Assembly: GCF_025642785.1 (NCBI RefSeq)
Contig: NZ_JANZKU010000006.1
Location: 124,001 to 188,000 of the forward strand
Direction: 5' to 3'
Length of the DNA: 64,000 nucleotides
Source: Pseudomonas sp. RIT-PI-AD
Lineage (GTDB): Bacteria; Pseudomonadota; Gammaproteobacteria; Pseudomonadales; Pseudomonadaceae
Position 1 is the stretch's first letter. The number at the start of each line of letters is the position of its first letter. The translations under genes were made by a program, and so were the position numbers. The notes beneath the pieces are model-generated. The model was given only the letters and a program-made list of their open reading frames with translations. It did not search any database and was not told the origin of the DNA. Positions 35,103 through 46,558 of this stretch are shown here, piece by piece.

Positions 35103-37120
35103 CAGCTCGGGGTTCCTTCGGGGGCGGTGGTCAGCGGCAGGCGCAGGGTGAAACAGGTGCCCTGGCCCGGTTTCGACTGCACTTCCATCTGCCCTTTATG
35201 GTTGTTGGTGACGATGAAGTAGGAAACCGACAGGCCCAGGCCGGTGCCCTGGCCGACTTCCTTGGTGGTGAAGAAGGGTTCGAAGATGCGCTTGCGCACG
35301 TTCTCCGGCATGCCGCCGCCGTTGTCTTCCACCTGGATTTCCGCCCAGGGCGGGTTGAGCCGGGTACGCAGGTCGATGCGCCCCTCGATGTCGTCCTCGC
35401 GCTGGTGGATCGCCTGGGCGGCGTTCTTCAGCAGGTTGAGCAGGACCTGTTCCAGCTCGTTGGCGGTGGCCGGCACCGGGCCGAGCCGGGGGTCGAAATC
35501 GCGGACGATGGCGATGCTCTTGAAGTCGAAGCCCTCGGTCAGGTCGAAATCGTTGCCGGCGATGTCGACGGCCTGGTCGATCAGCACCGGCAACTGGCAG
35601 GGCGCCAGCTGGCGGGTGCTCATCCGGCTGAACGACAGCATGTGGCTGACGATCTTCGCCGCCCGCGCGCCGGCCTGCTGGATGCCGTCCAGCAAGCGCG
35701 GGACCTCACGGGCCTCGAGGTAGCTGCGCACCCGCTCGAGGCGCACGCCGGTGAGTTCCGCCTGCTCCAGGTTCTTTTCCAGCTCCGGCGAGAGGCGCCG
35801 GCGGATGTTCTGCACGTTGTGCAGGATGGCGCCGAGGGGGTTGTTGATCTCATGGGCCATGCCCGCCGCCAGCCCGCCGACCGAGAGCATCTTTTCCGAC
35901 TGCACCATGAGTTCTTCCATGGACAGGCGTTGGGTGATGTCGTCGATCCGGATCACCACGCCGCGACCGCCGCCGCCCATCAGCGGGTAGAAGGTCAGCG
36001 CGTAGTGGCGCGGCTCGCCGTCCTTGGGCCAGGTGACCCGTTCGATCTTTTCCACCACGTGCTGGTCGGCGGTGTGCTTGATCTGGGCGTGGAACGGTTT
36101 CAGCGAAGGGAAGGCGAGGAACACCGGCTGGTTCAGCGCGTCGTCCAGGGAGGTCCCGGAGAGGGCGCTGGCTTCCTGGTTCCACTGGGTGACGAAGAGC
36201 TGTTCGTCCAGGGCGATCAGCGCCGACGGCATCGAGTCGATGATGCTGTTGAGGTAGTTCTGGAAACCGGTGAGTTTCTTCTCGATCTTGCTGCGGACCT
36301 GCACCTCCAGCTCCAGCTTGCGGTTCGAGTGGCGGGTTTCCTCGGCCAGGCTCTGGGCCTGGTCGGAGGCCTCCTGGGCGTCGTCGCGGGCGCGCTTGAG
36401 CTGTTGTTCGCGGGCCTCGATGCGGCTGAGCATGGTGTTGAAGGCGTCCGCCAGGCTGCCGATTTCGTCCTGGTTGCCGCGGGAGGCCCGCAGCGAGTAG
36501 TTCTCCTCGCGGGTGACCTGCCGGGAGAGCTCTTCCAGGTTGCGGATCGGCCGCGTCACCAGGCGGCGGATCTGCCGCGCCACCAGCAGCCAGAGCAGGA
36601 CGCTGAAGGCGAGGATCACCAGGCTGGCGGTGAGGGTGCCGGTGTAGAACACCCCGGGCAATTCGCTGGACGCCACCAGCAGCAGGTGACCGGGCGGCTT
36701 GTCCGGCTGCGGCAGCTCGATCAGTTGATTGGCGCGGAATTCGCTGTGGCGCCAGTTATCCAGTTCGTCCAGATGCTCCGGCAATTCCAGGCTGTGGCCG
36801 CGATGCAACTGCGCCAGGGACTGGCCGCTGCCATCGTAGAGGGCCGCCGCGCGCAGCGGGGCGTAGGTGTCCAGGCGCTTGAGCACTTCCTCGGCGGCGG
36901 CCGGCGAAGCCAGGGCCTGCTGGCTCAGGGGCGGGCTGGCGATCAGCCGGCCGAGGGTCTGCAAGGCCTGGGGCGCCATGCTTTCCTGGGAAATCCAGTA
37001 GGCGGCGCAGATGAACGCGGTGTTGGCCACCAGCAGCACCGTGGTGAGCAGCGCGAGCAACGCCGCCAGCAGTTTCTGGCCGACCGGCAGGTTATCGAGG
37101 CTGCGACGCAGACGGATCAC
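35102..37120 (-). CDS. PAS-containing sensor histidine kinase (PA4398-like)
   Basis: A 672-residue membrane sensor kinase. Two transmembrane segments (about 17-42 and 158-181) bracket a periplasmic domain of some 115 residues; a HAMP linker (182-235), a coiled coil, a PAS domain (about 285-398), the HisKA box with phospho-accepting His423 in [12 protein letters not shown], and a HATPase domain with [17 protein letters not shown] and GTGLGLSVS follow. The start is a GTG at 37120. From memory, the P. aeruginosa homologue PA4398 affects swarming and biofilm. Its likely partner is the response regulator two genes upstream. Confidence 0.92.
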   Translation of the reverse strand: MIRLRRSLDNLPVGQKLLAALLALLTTVLLVANTAFICAAYWISQESMAPQALQTLGRLIASPPLSQQALASPAAAEEVLKRLDTYAPLRAAALYDGSGQSLAQLHRGHSLELPEHLDELDNWRHSEFRANQLIELPQPDKPPGHLLLVASSELPGVFYTGTLTASLVILAFSVLLWLLVARQIRRLVTRPIRNLEELSRQVTREENYSLRASRGNQDEIGSLADAFNTMLSRIEAREQQLKRARDDAQEASDQAQSLAEETRHSNRKLELEVQVRSKIEKKLTGFQNYLNSIIDSMPSALIALDEQLFVTQWNQEASALSGTSLDDALNQPVFLAFPSLKPFHAQIKHTADQHVVEKIERVTWPKDGEPRHYALTFYPLMGGGGRGVVIRIDDITQRLSMEELMVQSEKMLSVGGLAAGMAHEINNPLGAILHNVQNIRRRLSPELEKNLEQAELTGVRLERVRSYLEAREVPRLLDGIQQAGARAAKIVSHMLSFSRMSTRQLAPCQLPVLIDQAVDIAGNDFDLTEGFDFKSIAIVRDFDPRLGPVPATANELEQVLLNLLKNAAQAIHQREDDIEGRIDLRTRLNPPWAEIQVEDNGGGMPENVRKRIFEPFFTTKEVGQGTGLGLSVSYFIVTNNHKGQMEVQSKPGQGTCFTLRLPLTTAPEGTPS

Positions 37121-37163
37121 GGGTAGGCCCGATCGAGGGAGGAGCGGGCAGGGTAGCGCGGGG

Positions 37164-39063
<1,900 letters not shown>

Positions 39064-39110
39064 TGAGGGGACTCGTAGGAGGGAGGTAGCCGGTACATGG
39101 CCGGGCAGTG

Positions 39111-39132
39111 TTTATAACTGCGGTTATATAAT
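39111..39132. promoter_or_regulatory. promoter region between the response regulator and yajQ
   Basis: A consensus -10 box TATAAT lies at 39127-39132 for the yajQ direction without a good -35 match. It overlaps an inverted repeat (TATAAC/GTTATA near 39113-39129), and on the minus strand TATAAA (39111-39116) could serve the response regulator operon. This AT-rich island stands out in the GC-rich surroundings. Confidence 0.5.
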
Positions 39133-39208
39133 GACTGCGCATTTTAATCGTCAAGCCAGGCGCAGCCCATCGGTGATGCCGCTGCCGCCGTCTATCTGGA
39201 GAGAGTCC

Positions 39209-39688
39209 ATGCCCTCGTTCGACGTGGTGTCCGAACTGGACAAGCACGAAGTCACCAACGCCATCGATAATGCGCTCAAGGAACTGGAGCGTCGCTACGA
39301 TCTTCGCGGCAAGGGTACCTTCGAATACAAGGATAAGACCGTCACCCTGACCGCCGATGCCGATTTCCAGCTCGAGCAAATGATCGAGATCCTCCGCCTC
39401 AGCCTGGTCAAGCGCAAGATCGACCCGCAGTGCCTGGAGCTCAAGGACCCCTACGCCTCGGGCAAGGTGGTCAAGCAGGAAGCCATTCTCCGCGAAGGTA
39501 TCGAGAAGGAGCTGGCGAAGAAAATCGTCGCGCTGATCAAGGATGCCAAGCTGAAGGTTCAGGCGGCGATCCAGGGCGAGCAGGTGCGCATCACCGGCAA
39601 GAAACGCGACGACCTGCAGGAGGCCATCGCCTTGCTGCGCACCCAGGAGCTGGGGATGCCGCTGCAATACATCAACTTCCGCGACTGA
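39209..39688 (+). CDS. yajQ: nucleotide-binding protein YajQ
   Basis: A 159-residue YajQ (UPF0234) protein with two ferredoxin-like halves: [21 protein letters not shown] at the start and [15 protein letters not shown] near the end. Family members bind nucleotides, tRNA or, in Xanthomonas and Pseudomonas, c-di-GMP, and affect virulence gene expression. The ATG at 39209 follows GGAGAG; the frame is open further upstream but only this part matches. It is divergent from the degenerate GGDEF response regulator. Confidence 0.95.
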   Translation: MPSFDVVSELDKHEVTNAIDNALKELERRYDLRGKGTFEYKDKTVTLTADADFQLEQMIEILRLSLVKRKIDPQCLELKDPYASGKVVKQEAILREGIEKELAKKIVALIKDAKLKVQAAIQGEQVRITGKKRDDLQEAIALLRTQELGMPLQYINFRD

Positions 39689-39770
39689 GCGACACGCATC
39701 CCTGACCGGGAACCTCCGGGGTCAAGCGGGCGTCGCACTTCCTATGCGCTCATACCCATAGGAGGACGTC

Positions 39771-40634
39771 ATGGAAATCAACGCGGAAATCGACAAGCTG
39801 GTCCGGCTCTCCGAAGCCTGGCTGCCGTTGCTCATGGAGTACGGCGGCCGGCTGTTGCTGGCGGTGGCCACGCTGCTGGTCGGCTGGTGGCTGGTCAACC
39901 GGCTGACCGTCAAGCTTTCCGCCTTGCTCGCCTTCCGGCACGCCGATCCGGCTTTGCAGACCTTCATCGGCAGCCTGTCGAACATCGTTCTGAAGGTGCT
40001 GCTGATCCTCAGCGTCGCCTCGATGATCGGCGTCGAGACCACCTCCTTCATCGCGGCCATCGGCGCCGCCGGCCTGGCCATCGGCCTGGCCCTGCAAGGC
40101 AGCCTGGCGAATTTCGCCGGCGGCGTGCTGATCTTGTTGTTCCGGCCCTTCCGCATCGGCGACTGGATCGAGGCCCAGGGCGTGAGCGGCACGGTGGACA
40201 GCATCCAGATCTTCCATACCGTGTTGCGCACCGGCGACAACAAGACCGTGATCGTGCCCAACGGTAACCTGTCCAACGGCATCATCACCAACACCTCGCG
40301 GCAAGCCACGCGCCAGGTGGTGTTCGACGTCAAGGTGGCCTACGACTCCGATCTGTCCCGCGCGCGCCAGGTGCTGATGGACATGGCCGAGGACCCGCGG
40401 GTGCTCAAGGAGCCGGCGCCGGTGGCGGTGGTGGCGGGGCTCGGCGAGAACGCGATCACCCTCTCGCTGCGCCTGTGGACATCCAATAGCGACTACTGGC
40501 CGGTGACCTTCCGCTTCAACGAGGAGATTCGCGACCGCCTGCGGGCCGCGGGCGTGGACATCGCCCTGCCGAACCGCATCGTCAAGCTGATCCAGAGCGA
40601 TGCCGCGGAAACTCACCAGGGCGAGCCGGCCTAG
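39771..40634 (+). CDS. small-conductance mechanosensitive channel, MscS family
   Basis: A 287-residue minimal MscS-type channel. Three membrane helices (about 20-45, 60-85, 92-125); the third is the pore helix with the alternating Gly/Ala pattern IGAAGLAIGLALQGSLANFA, followed by FRPFRIGDWIE and the beta domain (TVIVPNGNLSNGIITN) and C-terminal domain. It opens on membrane tension to release solutes on osmotic downshock. The ATG follows AGGAGG. It is convergent with ampG, 16 bp apart. Confidence 0.93.
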   Translation: MEINAEIDKLVRLSEAWLPLLMEYGGRLLLAVATLLVGWWLVNRLTVKLSALLAFRHADPALQTFIGSLSNIVLKVLLILSVASMIGVETTSFIAAIGAAGLAIGLALQGSLANFAGGVLILLFRPFRIGDWIEAQGVSGTVDSIQIFHTVLRTGDNKTVIVPNGNLSNGIITNTSRQATRQVVFDVKVAYDSDLSRARQVLMDMAEDPRVLKEPAPVAVVAGLGENAITLSLRLWTSNSDYWPVTFRFNEEIRDRLRAAGVDIALPNRIVKLIQSDAAETHQGEPA

Positions 40635-40650
40635 ACGGCCGGTGCCTCGC

Positions 40651-42216
40651 TCAGTCGGCGCGTTCGACGGCCGGAGTGTCCGGGACCGGAGTGTCCGCCG
40701 GCGTCTCCAGGGGATGCCGGCGCTGGCGGCTCCACTGCAGGGCGATCAGGATCAGGGTGGGGACGCCGAGGAGCGCGGTGAAGACGAAGAACTGCTCGTA
40801 GCCGAGCTTTTCCACCATGGCGCCGGAGTAGCCGCCGATCAGGCGCGGCAGCAGCAGCATGATCGAGCTGAGCAGCGCGTACTGGGTGGCGGAGAACTTG
40901 AGGTTGGTCAGGCTGGACAGGTAGGCGACGAACGCCGAGGTGGCCATGCCCGAGCTGAAGTTGTCGCAGGAGATGGTCAGCATCAGCATGTTCAGATGCG
41001 CGCCCATCCCGGCCAGCACGGCGAACATCAGGTTGGTCGCGGCCGAGGCGACGCCGCCGATAAACAGGATCGGCAGGATGCCGAAGCGGACGATCAGCAG
41101 GCCGCCGACGCCGGCGCCGGCGAGGGTCATGATCAGCCCGAACACCTTGCTGACGCTGGCGATCTGGTCCTTGGCGAAGCCGAGGTCGATGTAGAAGACG
41201 TTGGCCATCACTCCCATCACCGTATCCGACATCCGATAGGTGGCGATCAGGCCCAGCATCAGCAGGGCGTGCCAACGGTAACGCAGGATAAAGTCGTTGA
41301 TCGGGGTGAGGACCGGCGCCAGGCTGCGACGCCCGAGGCTCGACAGGCAGAAGCCGGTGAGGATCGCGTAGAGCAAGGCGCGCAGGAAGGCGCGGTCTTC
41401 GGTGATCAGGATCGACGGGTCGTTGCCTTCGAACAGCGCGGCGTGGAAATCGGTGTTGTACAGCTGGGTGAACAGCGCCGGCACCGAGACCAGCAGCACG
41501 ATCAGCACGAACACCGACATCAATTGCCGCCACAGCCCGAAGCGCGCCGCGGCGCGCTGGGTACGCAGCGGCACCGGCGGTTCGCGCATCAGCAGGCAGG
41601 TGATCAGCGCCGGCACCATCATCAGGGCGAAGATCAGGTAGGTGCTGGCCCAGGCGCCATGCTTGTAGACGTGGTCGGTGGAGCCGAACCAGTCGGCGAA
41701 GTACAGGGCGCCCGCGGTGGCCAGCAAGGCGGCCACCCGATAGCCGGCCATGTAGCTGGCGGCAAGGGCGGCCTGGCGGCTGTCGTCGACGATTTCCAGG
41801 CGGTAGGCATCCACCGCGATGTCCTGGGTGGCGGAGGCGAAGGCCACCACCACGGCGATGGCGATCAGCCAGGACAGGTGTTGCTGGGGGTCGCACAAGG
41901 CCATGCCGATCAGCCCGAGCGCCACCATGATCTGCGACAGCACCAGCCAGGAGCGTCGCCGACCGAGCGTGCCGAGCAACGGCAGGCGCCATTGGTCGAG
42001 AAGCGGCGACCACACCCATTTGAAGGCGTAGGCGAGGCCGATCAGGCTGGCGTAGCCGATCGCCTGGTGGGACACCCCCGCTTCGCGCAGCCACACCGAC
42101 AGGGTGGAAAACACCAGCATGTAGGGCATGCCGGCGGCGAACCCCAGGAGCAGCAGGACCAGCGTGGCGGGGCTGGCGTAGGCGGCCAGGGCGGCGCGCC
42201 AGGTACTATGAGGCAT
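40651..42216 (-). CDS. ampG: muropeptide permease AmpG (MFS family)
   Basis: A 521-residue major facilitator with 12-14 membrane segments. It imports GlcNAc-anhydro-MurNAc-peptides for recycling and thereby supplies the inducers of AmpR-regulated beta-lactamase. N-terminal motifs include LLLGFAAGMPYML, WLREAGVSH and KWVWSPLLDQWRLP, typical of AmpG, and ATQDIAVDAYRLE. The C-terminal tail carries a basic stretch and ends in a hydrophilic segment. In Pseudomonas a second homologue (AmpP) exists elsewhere. The ATL gene lies 47 bp upstream on the same strand. Confidence 0.93.
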   Translation of the reverse strand: MPHSTWRAALAAYASPATLVLLLLGFAAGMPYMLVFSTLSVWLREAGVSHQAIGYASLIGLAYAFKWVWSPLLDQWRLPLLGTLGRRRSWLVLSQIMVALGLIGMALCDPQQHLSWLIAIAVVVAFASATQDIAVDAYRLEIVDDSRQAALAASYMAGYRVAALLATAGALYFADWFGSTDHVYKHGAWASTYLIFALMMVPALITCLLMREPPVPLRTQRAAARFGLWRQLMSVFVLIVLLVSVPALFTQLYNTDFHAALFEGNDPSILITEDRAFLRALLYAILTGFCLSSLGRRSLAPVLTPINDFILRYRWHALLMLGLIATYRMSDTVMGVMANVFYIDLGFAKDQIASVSKVFGLIMTLAGAGVGGLLIVRFGILPILFIGGVASAATNLMFAVLAGMGAHLNMLMLTISCDNFSSGMATSAFVAYLSSLTNLKFSATQYALLSSIMLLLPRLIGGYSGAMVEKLGYEQFFVFTALLGVPTLILIALQWSRQRRHPLETPADTPVPDTPAVERAD

Positions 42217-42263
42217 GGGGCGTGAAAGTCCGGGAAAACACGGTGCTGAACGAAGCGCGCACT

Positions 42264-42659
42264 CTAACCGCTGGGCGGCATGGGATGCCAGCCGTGGCGA
42301 CGCATGTCCACCCGATCGTTTCGGATGGTCACCCCTTCGGCACGCAATCGCGCCCTTTGTTCAGCCCCGGATGCGCTGCCGGCGCCCAGGCTGAGCCGTC
42401 CGCCGGCGCCGAGCACCCGATGCCAGGGCAGCACGGTGCCCTCGGGCAGTTGGGACAGCGTGCGGCCGACCCAGCGGGCCGCGCGACCCAACCCGGCCAG
42501 GGCGGCGAGTTGCCCATAGCTGATCACCTGGCCCGCCGGGACCTGCGCGAGGGTCAGATAAAGCGCTTCCCGGCGCGCCTCGGCGCTGTCCGGCGGCGAG
42601 GCCGCCCAACTGTCCGGTTGGGGAGGGGGCGTGCGACTGCTCACACCGGTATCTCTCAT
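42264..42659 (-). CDS. alkyltransferase-like protein (ATL), MGMT homologue lacking the acceptor Cys
   Basis: A 131-residue protein with only the DNA-binding and active-site domain of O6-alkylguanine-DNA alkyltransferase. The motif PCHR is replaced by PWHR (Trp79, in LPWHRVLG), which defines ATL proteins: they bind O6-alkylguanine, flip it out and hand it to nucleotide excision repair but cannot remove the alkyl group. Tyr48 (ISYGQLA) and the arginine finger (RWVG, Arg62) are kept. ATG at 42659. It probably shares a transcript with ampG. Confidence 0.9.
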   Translation of the reverse strand: MRDTGVSSRTPPPQPDSWAASPPDSAEARREALYLTLAQVPAGQVISYGQLAALAGLGRAARWVGRTLSQLPEGTVLPWHRVLGAGGRLSLGAGSASGAEQRARLRAEGVTIRNDRVDMRRHGWHPMPPSG

Positions 42660-42795
42660 GCGTTTCGAACGGGCTGGCCGAGGCAACACGACGCCCGGCG
42701 TGATTTTTTCGGGTGAAAAATCTGCGCGAGGTTGGATACGGGCGGATTTTTCGTGGAACTCGGCTTTTCTCCGACGGTCAGTCGTTGCTCTGTCG

Positions 42796-42823
42796 CCGGG
42801 CATGCGGATAATGCCCGGTTTTT
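42796..42823 (+). terminator. terminator-like hairpin in the leader of the DUF481 gene
   Basis: CCGGGCAT (42796-42803), 7-nt loop, ATGCCCGG (42811-42818), then TTTTT. This is a canonical intrinsic terminator pointing toward the DUF481 gene and ending 25 bp before its ATG. There is no plus-strand gene upstream for it to serve, because the ATL gene is divergent, so it may act as an attenuator in the leader. Confidence 0.7.
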
Positions 42824-42848
42824 CGCGAACCTGGGGCGTATATCGCTT

Positions 42849-43865
42849 ATGTTGTCCAGAACTCTGTTGTGCGTGTCCATCGCATCCGTTTCCTCTCCGC
42901 TGTTGGCCGATACCGTCTGGATGAAGAACGGCGATCGCCTCACCGGCACCATCCAAGTCTTCGACGGCGGCAAGCTGGTCCTGAAAACCGAGTACGGCGG
43001 CTCCATCCCGCTGGACTGGAAGAAGATCGCCACCCTGGAAAGCAAGCACGACCTGCTGGTTCGCCAGGAAAGCGAGCGCGACCTTAACGGCCAACTGGTA
43101 CAGAAGATGCAGCCCGCCGACCCCGGCAAGGTGACGGTTTCCACCGGCACCGAGGCGCCGAAGACCGTCGAGCTGGCGAGTATCGAGCAGATCCTCACGC
43201 CCAAGCCGCTGATCCAAGACCTCGTGTGGAAGGGTGACATCGACGTGTCCCTCGACTACAAGCGCGCCGAGAAGGATACCGACGACTACGACGTCGACTT
43301 CAAGACCTCCGCCCGCCATGGTCTCTGGCGTCATAACGGCAAGGGCGAATACAACCGCGAATTCCAGGACGACGTGAAGACCACCGATAACTGGAGCGCC
43401 GAATACGCCCTCGACCGTTTCCTCGACGAACACTGGTTCTGGCAGGGCAGGGCGGAATACAAGACCGACAAGATCGAGGAATTGCGCCGCCAGCGCACCC
43501 TGGGTACCGGTCCTGGCTACCAGTTCTGGGATAACGAGCTGGGGGCGTTCTCGCTCACCACACTGCTCAATCGCACCGACCACGAGTACGAGTCCGGCAA
43601 CAAGGAAAACTTCTACGCCCTCGGCGTGAAGTGGGACTACAACCGCTACCTGATCGGCAAGGCCTTCGAGCTGTTCACCAACGGCGAAGTGGGCAAGCCC
43701 CTGGGCAACGTCGCCGACTACACCCTGGATGCCGAGCTCGGCCTGCGCTACAAGGTCACCGAGTGGGCTTCGCTGAACATGAAGGCCGAGAAGGATTTGG
43801 TCAGCGGTGCCGAGGGCGACTTGGATGAGACCCGCTACAGCGTCGGTTTCGGCGTCGGCTGGTAA
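42849..43865 (+). CDS. DUF481 family outer membrane protein
   Basis: A 338-residue exported protein with a signal peptide (MLSRTLLCVSIASVSSPLLA, cleavage after residue 20). An N-terminal part begins DTVWMKNGDRLTGTI, a small beta domain often found ahead of DUF481. The C-terminal DUF481 region (from about residue 130) is rich in alternating strands and aromatic girdle residues (YEFESGN-like pattern, WDYNRYL) and ends in a strand terminating in Trp, the mark of an outer membrane beta-barrel (VGFGVGW). Function unknown; the family is also called YdiY or salt-induced outer membrane protein. Confidence 0.85.
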   Translation: MLSRTLLCVSIASVSSPLLADTVWMKNGDRLTGTIQVFDGGKLVLKTEYGGSIPLDWKKIATLESKHDLLVRQESERDLNGQLVQKMQPADPGKVTVSTGTEAPKTVELASIEQILTPKPLIQDLVWKGDIDVSLDYKRAEKDTDDYDVDFKTSARHGLWRHNGKGEYNREFQDDVKTTDNWSAEYALDRFLDEHWFWQGRAEYKTDKIEELRRQRTLGTGPGYQFWDNELGAFSLTTLLNRTDHEYESGNKENFYALGVKWDYNRYLIGKAFELFTNGEVGKPLGNVADYTLDAELGLRYKVTEWASLNMKAEKDLVSGAEGDLDETRYSVGFGVGW

Positions 43866-44039
43866 GGCCGTTCGCCGGGCAGGGCACGGGTTTTCGCCGT
43901 GCCCGATGGGCGGTGTGCGCTCGGCGTCTCCGCCACGGTGGGAAACAGGCCGCGTTCGTGGCCGTTCTCAGCGGCGCGGTAGATACCGTCGCCTGATCGG
44001 CGGTTCTTCGAGCCTTCTCCGCCTTTCCCCGTTTCCCGT

Positions 44040-44062
44040 GGACCGGATCCTCGATCCGGTCC
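44040..44062. terminator. perfect inverted repeat between convergent genes
   Basis: GGACCGGATC and GATCCGGTCC are perfect 10-bp arms around CTC, between the convergent DUF481 and SDR genes. It could serve as a bidirectional transcript end, but no run of T follows on either strand. Confidence 0.4.
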
Positions 44063-44074
44063 GTTTGCCCTCGG

Positions 44075-44833
44075 TTACAGGCGCAGGCCGCCGTCCAGCT
44101 CCAGGATACGACCGGTGTAGTAGTCGTTCTCCAGGATGTAGGCCACCGAGTGGGCGATTTCCACCGGTTTGCCCATGCGCTTGAGAGGAATGCCGGCGGT
44201 CATTTTCTCCAGGGCTTCCGGTTTCATGCTGCCGGTCATCTCGGTTTCGATGAAACCGGGCGCGACCCCTGCCACGCGGATGCCGTAGCGCGCCAGTTCC
44301 TTGGCCCAGACCACGGTGTCGGCGGCGACGCCCGCCTTGGCGGCCGAATAGTTGGCCTGGCCGACGTTGCCGGCGCGGGAAATCGAGGAAATGTTGACGA
44401 TGGCGCCTTCGTTCTTCAGCTCGATCATCTTGGCCGCCACTTCGCGGGTGCAGAGGAACACCCCGGTCAGGTTGACGTCGATCACCGCCTGCCATTGCGC
44501 CAGGCTCATCTTGCTCATTTCGCCGTCCTTCACCTTAATGGTGAGGCCGTCGCGCAGGATACCGGCGTTGTTCACCAGGCCATTGATAGCGCCGAAATCA
44601 TCTGCCACCTGGGCGACCATCTGGGTGACCTGCTCTTCGTCGGCGACGTTGCACAGGTAGGCCCGCGCCTCTCCGCCGGCCGCCTTGCAGGCGGCGACCG
44701 CCGCCTCGAGTTTCTCCGCGTTCAGGTCGACCAGCGCCAGGCGCGCGCCCTTGGCCGCGAGGTATTCGCCCATGGCGCGGCCGAGACCCTGGCAGCCGCC
44801 AGTGACGATGATGACTTTGTCTTTGAGTTGCAT
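44075..44833 (-). CDS. short-chain dehydrogenase/reductase, FabG-like
   Basis: A 252-residue SDR. The cofactor loop is TGGCQGLGRAMG, the NAG motif is NNAGI, and the catalytic Ser-Tyr-Lys set is in NISSISRAGNVGQANYSAAKAG (Ser, then YSAAK). VAPGFIETEM follows. Similar to 3-oxoacyl-ACP reductases and their paralogues, but the real fabG sits in the fatty-acid cluster elsewhere, so the substrate here is uncertain. The start gives MQLKDKVIIVTGG. It is divergent from the HugZ-family gene. Confidence 0.88.
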   Translation of the reverse strand: MQLKDKVIIVTGGCQGLGRAMGEYLAAKGARLALVDLNAEKLEAAVAACKAAGGEARAYLCNVADEEQVTQMVAQVADDFGAINGLVNNAGILRDGLTIKVKDGEMSKMSLAQWQAVIDVNLTGVFLCTREVAAKMIELKNEGAIVNISSISRAGNVGQANYSAAKAGVAADTVVWAKELARYGIRVAGVAPGFIETEMTGSMKPEALEKMTAGIPLKRMGKPVEIAHSVAYILENDYYTGRILELDGGLRL

Positions 44834-44935
44834 GGCAATCCCCTCGTAGGTTGTTGCGAGCGTGTTCCTCGCCGGCGTTAAACCGTTATGCTGAGCGCCT
44901 GTCCGTTGCGCCGGATCTTGCGAGGAGTCTTGAAG

Positions 44936-45655
44936 GTGAGTGATAAAGCGGCCCAGCATGCCCGAGAATTACTGCTCAAGGAATACCAGGGGGTGCTCTC
45001 CACCCATTCCAAAGCCATGCCCGGCTTCCCCTTCGGTTCGGTGGTTCCCTACTGCCTGGACGGCGCGGGACGCCCGCTGATCCTCATCAGCCGGATCGCC
45101 CAGCACACCCATAACCTGCAGAAGGACTCCAAGTGTTCGCTGCTGGTGGGCGAGCGCGGCGCGGACGACGTGCAGGCCGCCGGGCGCCTGACCCTGCTCG
45201 CCGAAGCACGCGTCCTGGACGAGGCCGACACGGCGGCCGCTGCCGCTCACTACTACCGCTACTTTCCCCATGCCCGCGACTACCACCTGACCCACGACTT
45301 CGACTTCTGGGTGCTCGAACCGGTGCGCGGCCGCTACATCGGCGGGTTCGGCGAAATCCACTGGATCAACCAGCTGGCCCTGGTCAATCCGTTCTTCGGC
45401 GAGCGGGGTTCGAGCATGCTCGAACATATGAACGCCGATCATGCGAAGGCCATCGCCCACTATGTCGAGCTGGCGGGGCTGTCCGGCGAAGGCGCTGCCG
45501 AGATGGTCGGCCTCGACAGCGAAGGGTTCCACCTGCGCCTCGGACGGACACTGCATTGGCTGCCCTTTCCGCGGCCCTGTGGCGACCCCGGCGCGGTGCG
45601 GCAGGCGCTGGTGGAGCTGGCCCATGCGACGCAATGGCCGGCGCGCGAGGCCTGA
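44936..45655 (+). CDS. HugZ-family heme-associated protein (PNPOx-like fold with DUF2470)
   Basis: A 239-residue protein with an N-terminal split-barrel (pyridoxamine phosphate oxidase-like) domain (ELLLKEYQGVLSTHSKAMPGFPFGSVVPY, in parts) and a C-terminal DUF2470 domain (SMLEHMNADHAKAIAHYV). The HugZ/HutZ family binds heme and in some species degrades it to release iron. The start is a GTG at 44936 with GAGGAG 8 nt upstream; earlier in-frame starts lack a ribosome-binding site. No Fur-like site is seen in the 102-bp divergent region. Enzymatic activity not certain. Confidence 0.82.
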   Translation: MSDKAAQHARELLLKEYQGVLSTHSKAMPGFPFGSVVPYCLDGAGRPLILISRIAQHTHNLQKDSKCSLLVGERGADDVQAAGRLTLLAEARVLDEADTAAAAAHYYRYFPHARDYHLTHDFDFWVLEPVRGRYIGGFGEIHWINQLALVNPFFGERGSSMLEHMNADHAKAIAHYVELAGLSGEGAAEMVGLDSEGFHLRLGRTLHWLPFPRPCGDPGAVRQALVELAHATQWPAREA

Positions 45656-45814
45656 CGCATATCCTGTAACAGTGTCGCTGTCGACGTGCGGGCCGCGCAG
45701 CCACTGGGTTGCGCCGCCCATTCGCCCGGCCTCGCGAGGGGCTCGGTTGAATTTCGGGGCGGTCGCAGGCATCTAGAAGCAATCGGAAGCCGTCCTTCCG
45801 CCAAGGAATCCTCC

Positions 45815-46279
45815 ATGCGTGTGTTCGTCGTGTTGTTCTTGCTGTTTCCGCTGCTCGAGCTGGCGGTTTTGATCAAAGTGGGCAGCATGATCGGTGTCCT
45901 GGCGACGCTGTTCCTGGTGATCGGAACCGCGGTGCTCGGCAGCCTGTTGTTGCGCGCGGCCGGTGTCTCTACCGCGTGGCGCGCCCGCGAGCGGCTGAGT
46001 CGCGGCGAGCTGCCGGAGCAGGAAATGCTCGAGGGATTGTTGATGGCCGTCGGCGGCGGCCTGTTGATCCTGCCGGGTTTCATCAGCGACCTGCTCGGTC
46101 TGTTTTGCCTGATCCCCTTCACCCGGCGGATGCTGATCCGCACCTTGCGTCGCCGCGTCGAGGCCCAGGTGATGCGTAGCCGCGCCTTCGCCGAGGATCT
46201 CGCCGCGCGCCAGGGTGCTCCGCGTCACGACGCCTCGGGACCTCGCGTCATCGAAGGCGAATACCAGCGTCGCGACTAG
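45815..46279 (+). CDS. fxsA: FxsA family membrane protein
   Basis: A 154-residue membrane protein with three or four hydrophobic segments (1-22, 25-48, 78-105) and a basic cytoplasmic C-terminus. The N-terminal VLFLLFPLLELAVLIKVG and GTAVLGSLLLR are family signatures. In E. coli overproduction suppresses F-plasmid exclusion of phage T7; the normal role is unknown. The ATG follows AAGGA. It precedes groES as in P. aeruginosa, with a weak TTGAAT/TCTAGA promoter-like pair upstream; a GC-rich hairpin (CCGGGG-TTTCG-CCCCGG, 46286-46302) follows without a U tract. Confidence 0.9.
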   Translation: MRVFVVLFLLFPLLELAVLIKVGSMIGVLATLFLVIGTAVLGSLLLRAAGVSTAWRARERLSRGELPEQEMLEGLLMAVGGGLLILPGFISDLLGLFCLIPFTRRMLIRTLRRRVEAQVMRSRAFAEDLAARQGAPRHDASGPRVIEGEYQRRD

Positions 46280-46386
46280 CCCGCACCGGGGTTTCGCCCC
46301 GGGCCCGGAGGCTTTCGCGGGCGTCCGGGTCGCCCTCGAGCCCGCCGGACGCCGCCCGCTTTTCGTTAAAAATTTTCACCCCAACC

Positions 46387-46414
46387 CTTGAAATGCATTC
46401 CAGCGCCCTTATGT
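46387..46414 (+). promoter_or_regulatory. sigma-32 heat-shock promoter of groESL
   Basis: CTTGAAA (46387-46393), 12-bp spacer, CCCTTATGT (46406-46414), close to the sigma-32 consensus CTTGAAA-N(11-15)-CCCCATNT. It lies about 145 bp upstream of the groES ATG and would give heat-shock control of the operon. The remaining 280-bp gap shows no gene. Confidence 0.8.
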
Positions 46415-46558
46415 AGCGGTCACCGCAAGGTCGCTGTCGTTGCACGACAGTCCGTCTTCTGCGGCTCGCTCAGCGGGCCGCAACCGGCAACGCCGGATTT
46501 GCTAACCCGCCGGTGTCATCGCCGGCCGTTGAAAAACACTAATTGGGAGAGATCGACA

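Noticed and set aside
46286..46302. CCGGGG-TTTCG-CCCCGG hairpin as the fxsA terminator
   Set aside because: Short stem and no U tract; noted in the fxsA entry only.
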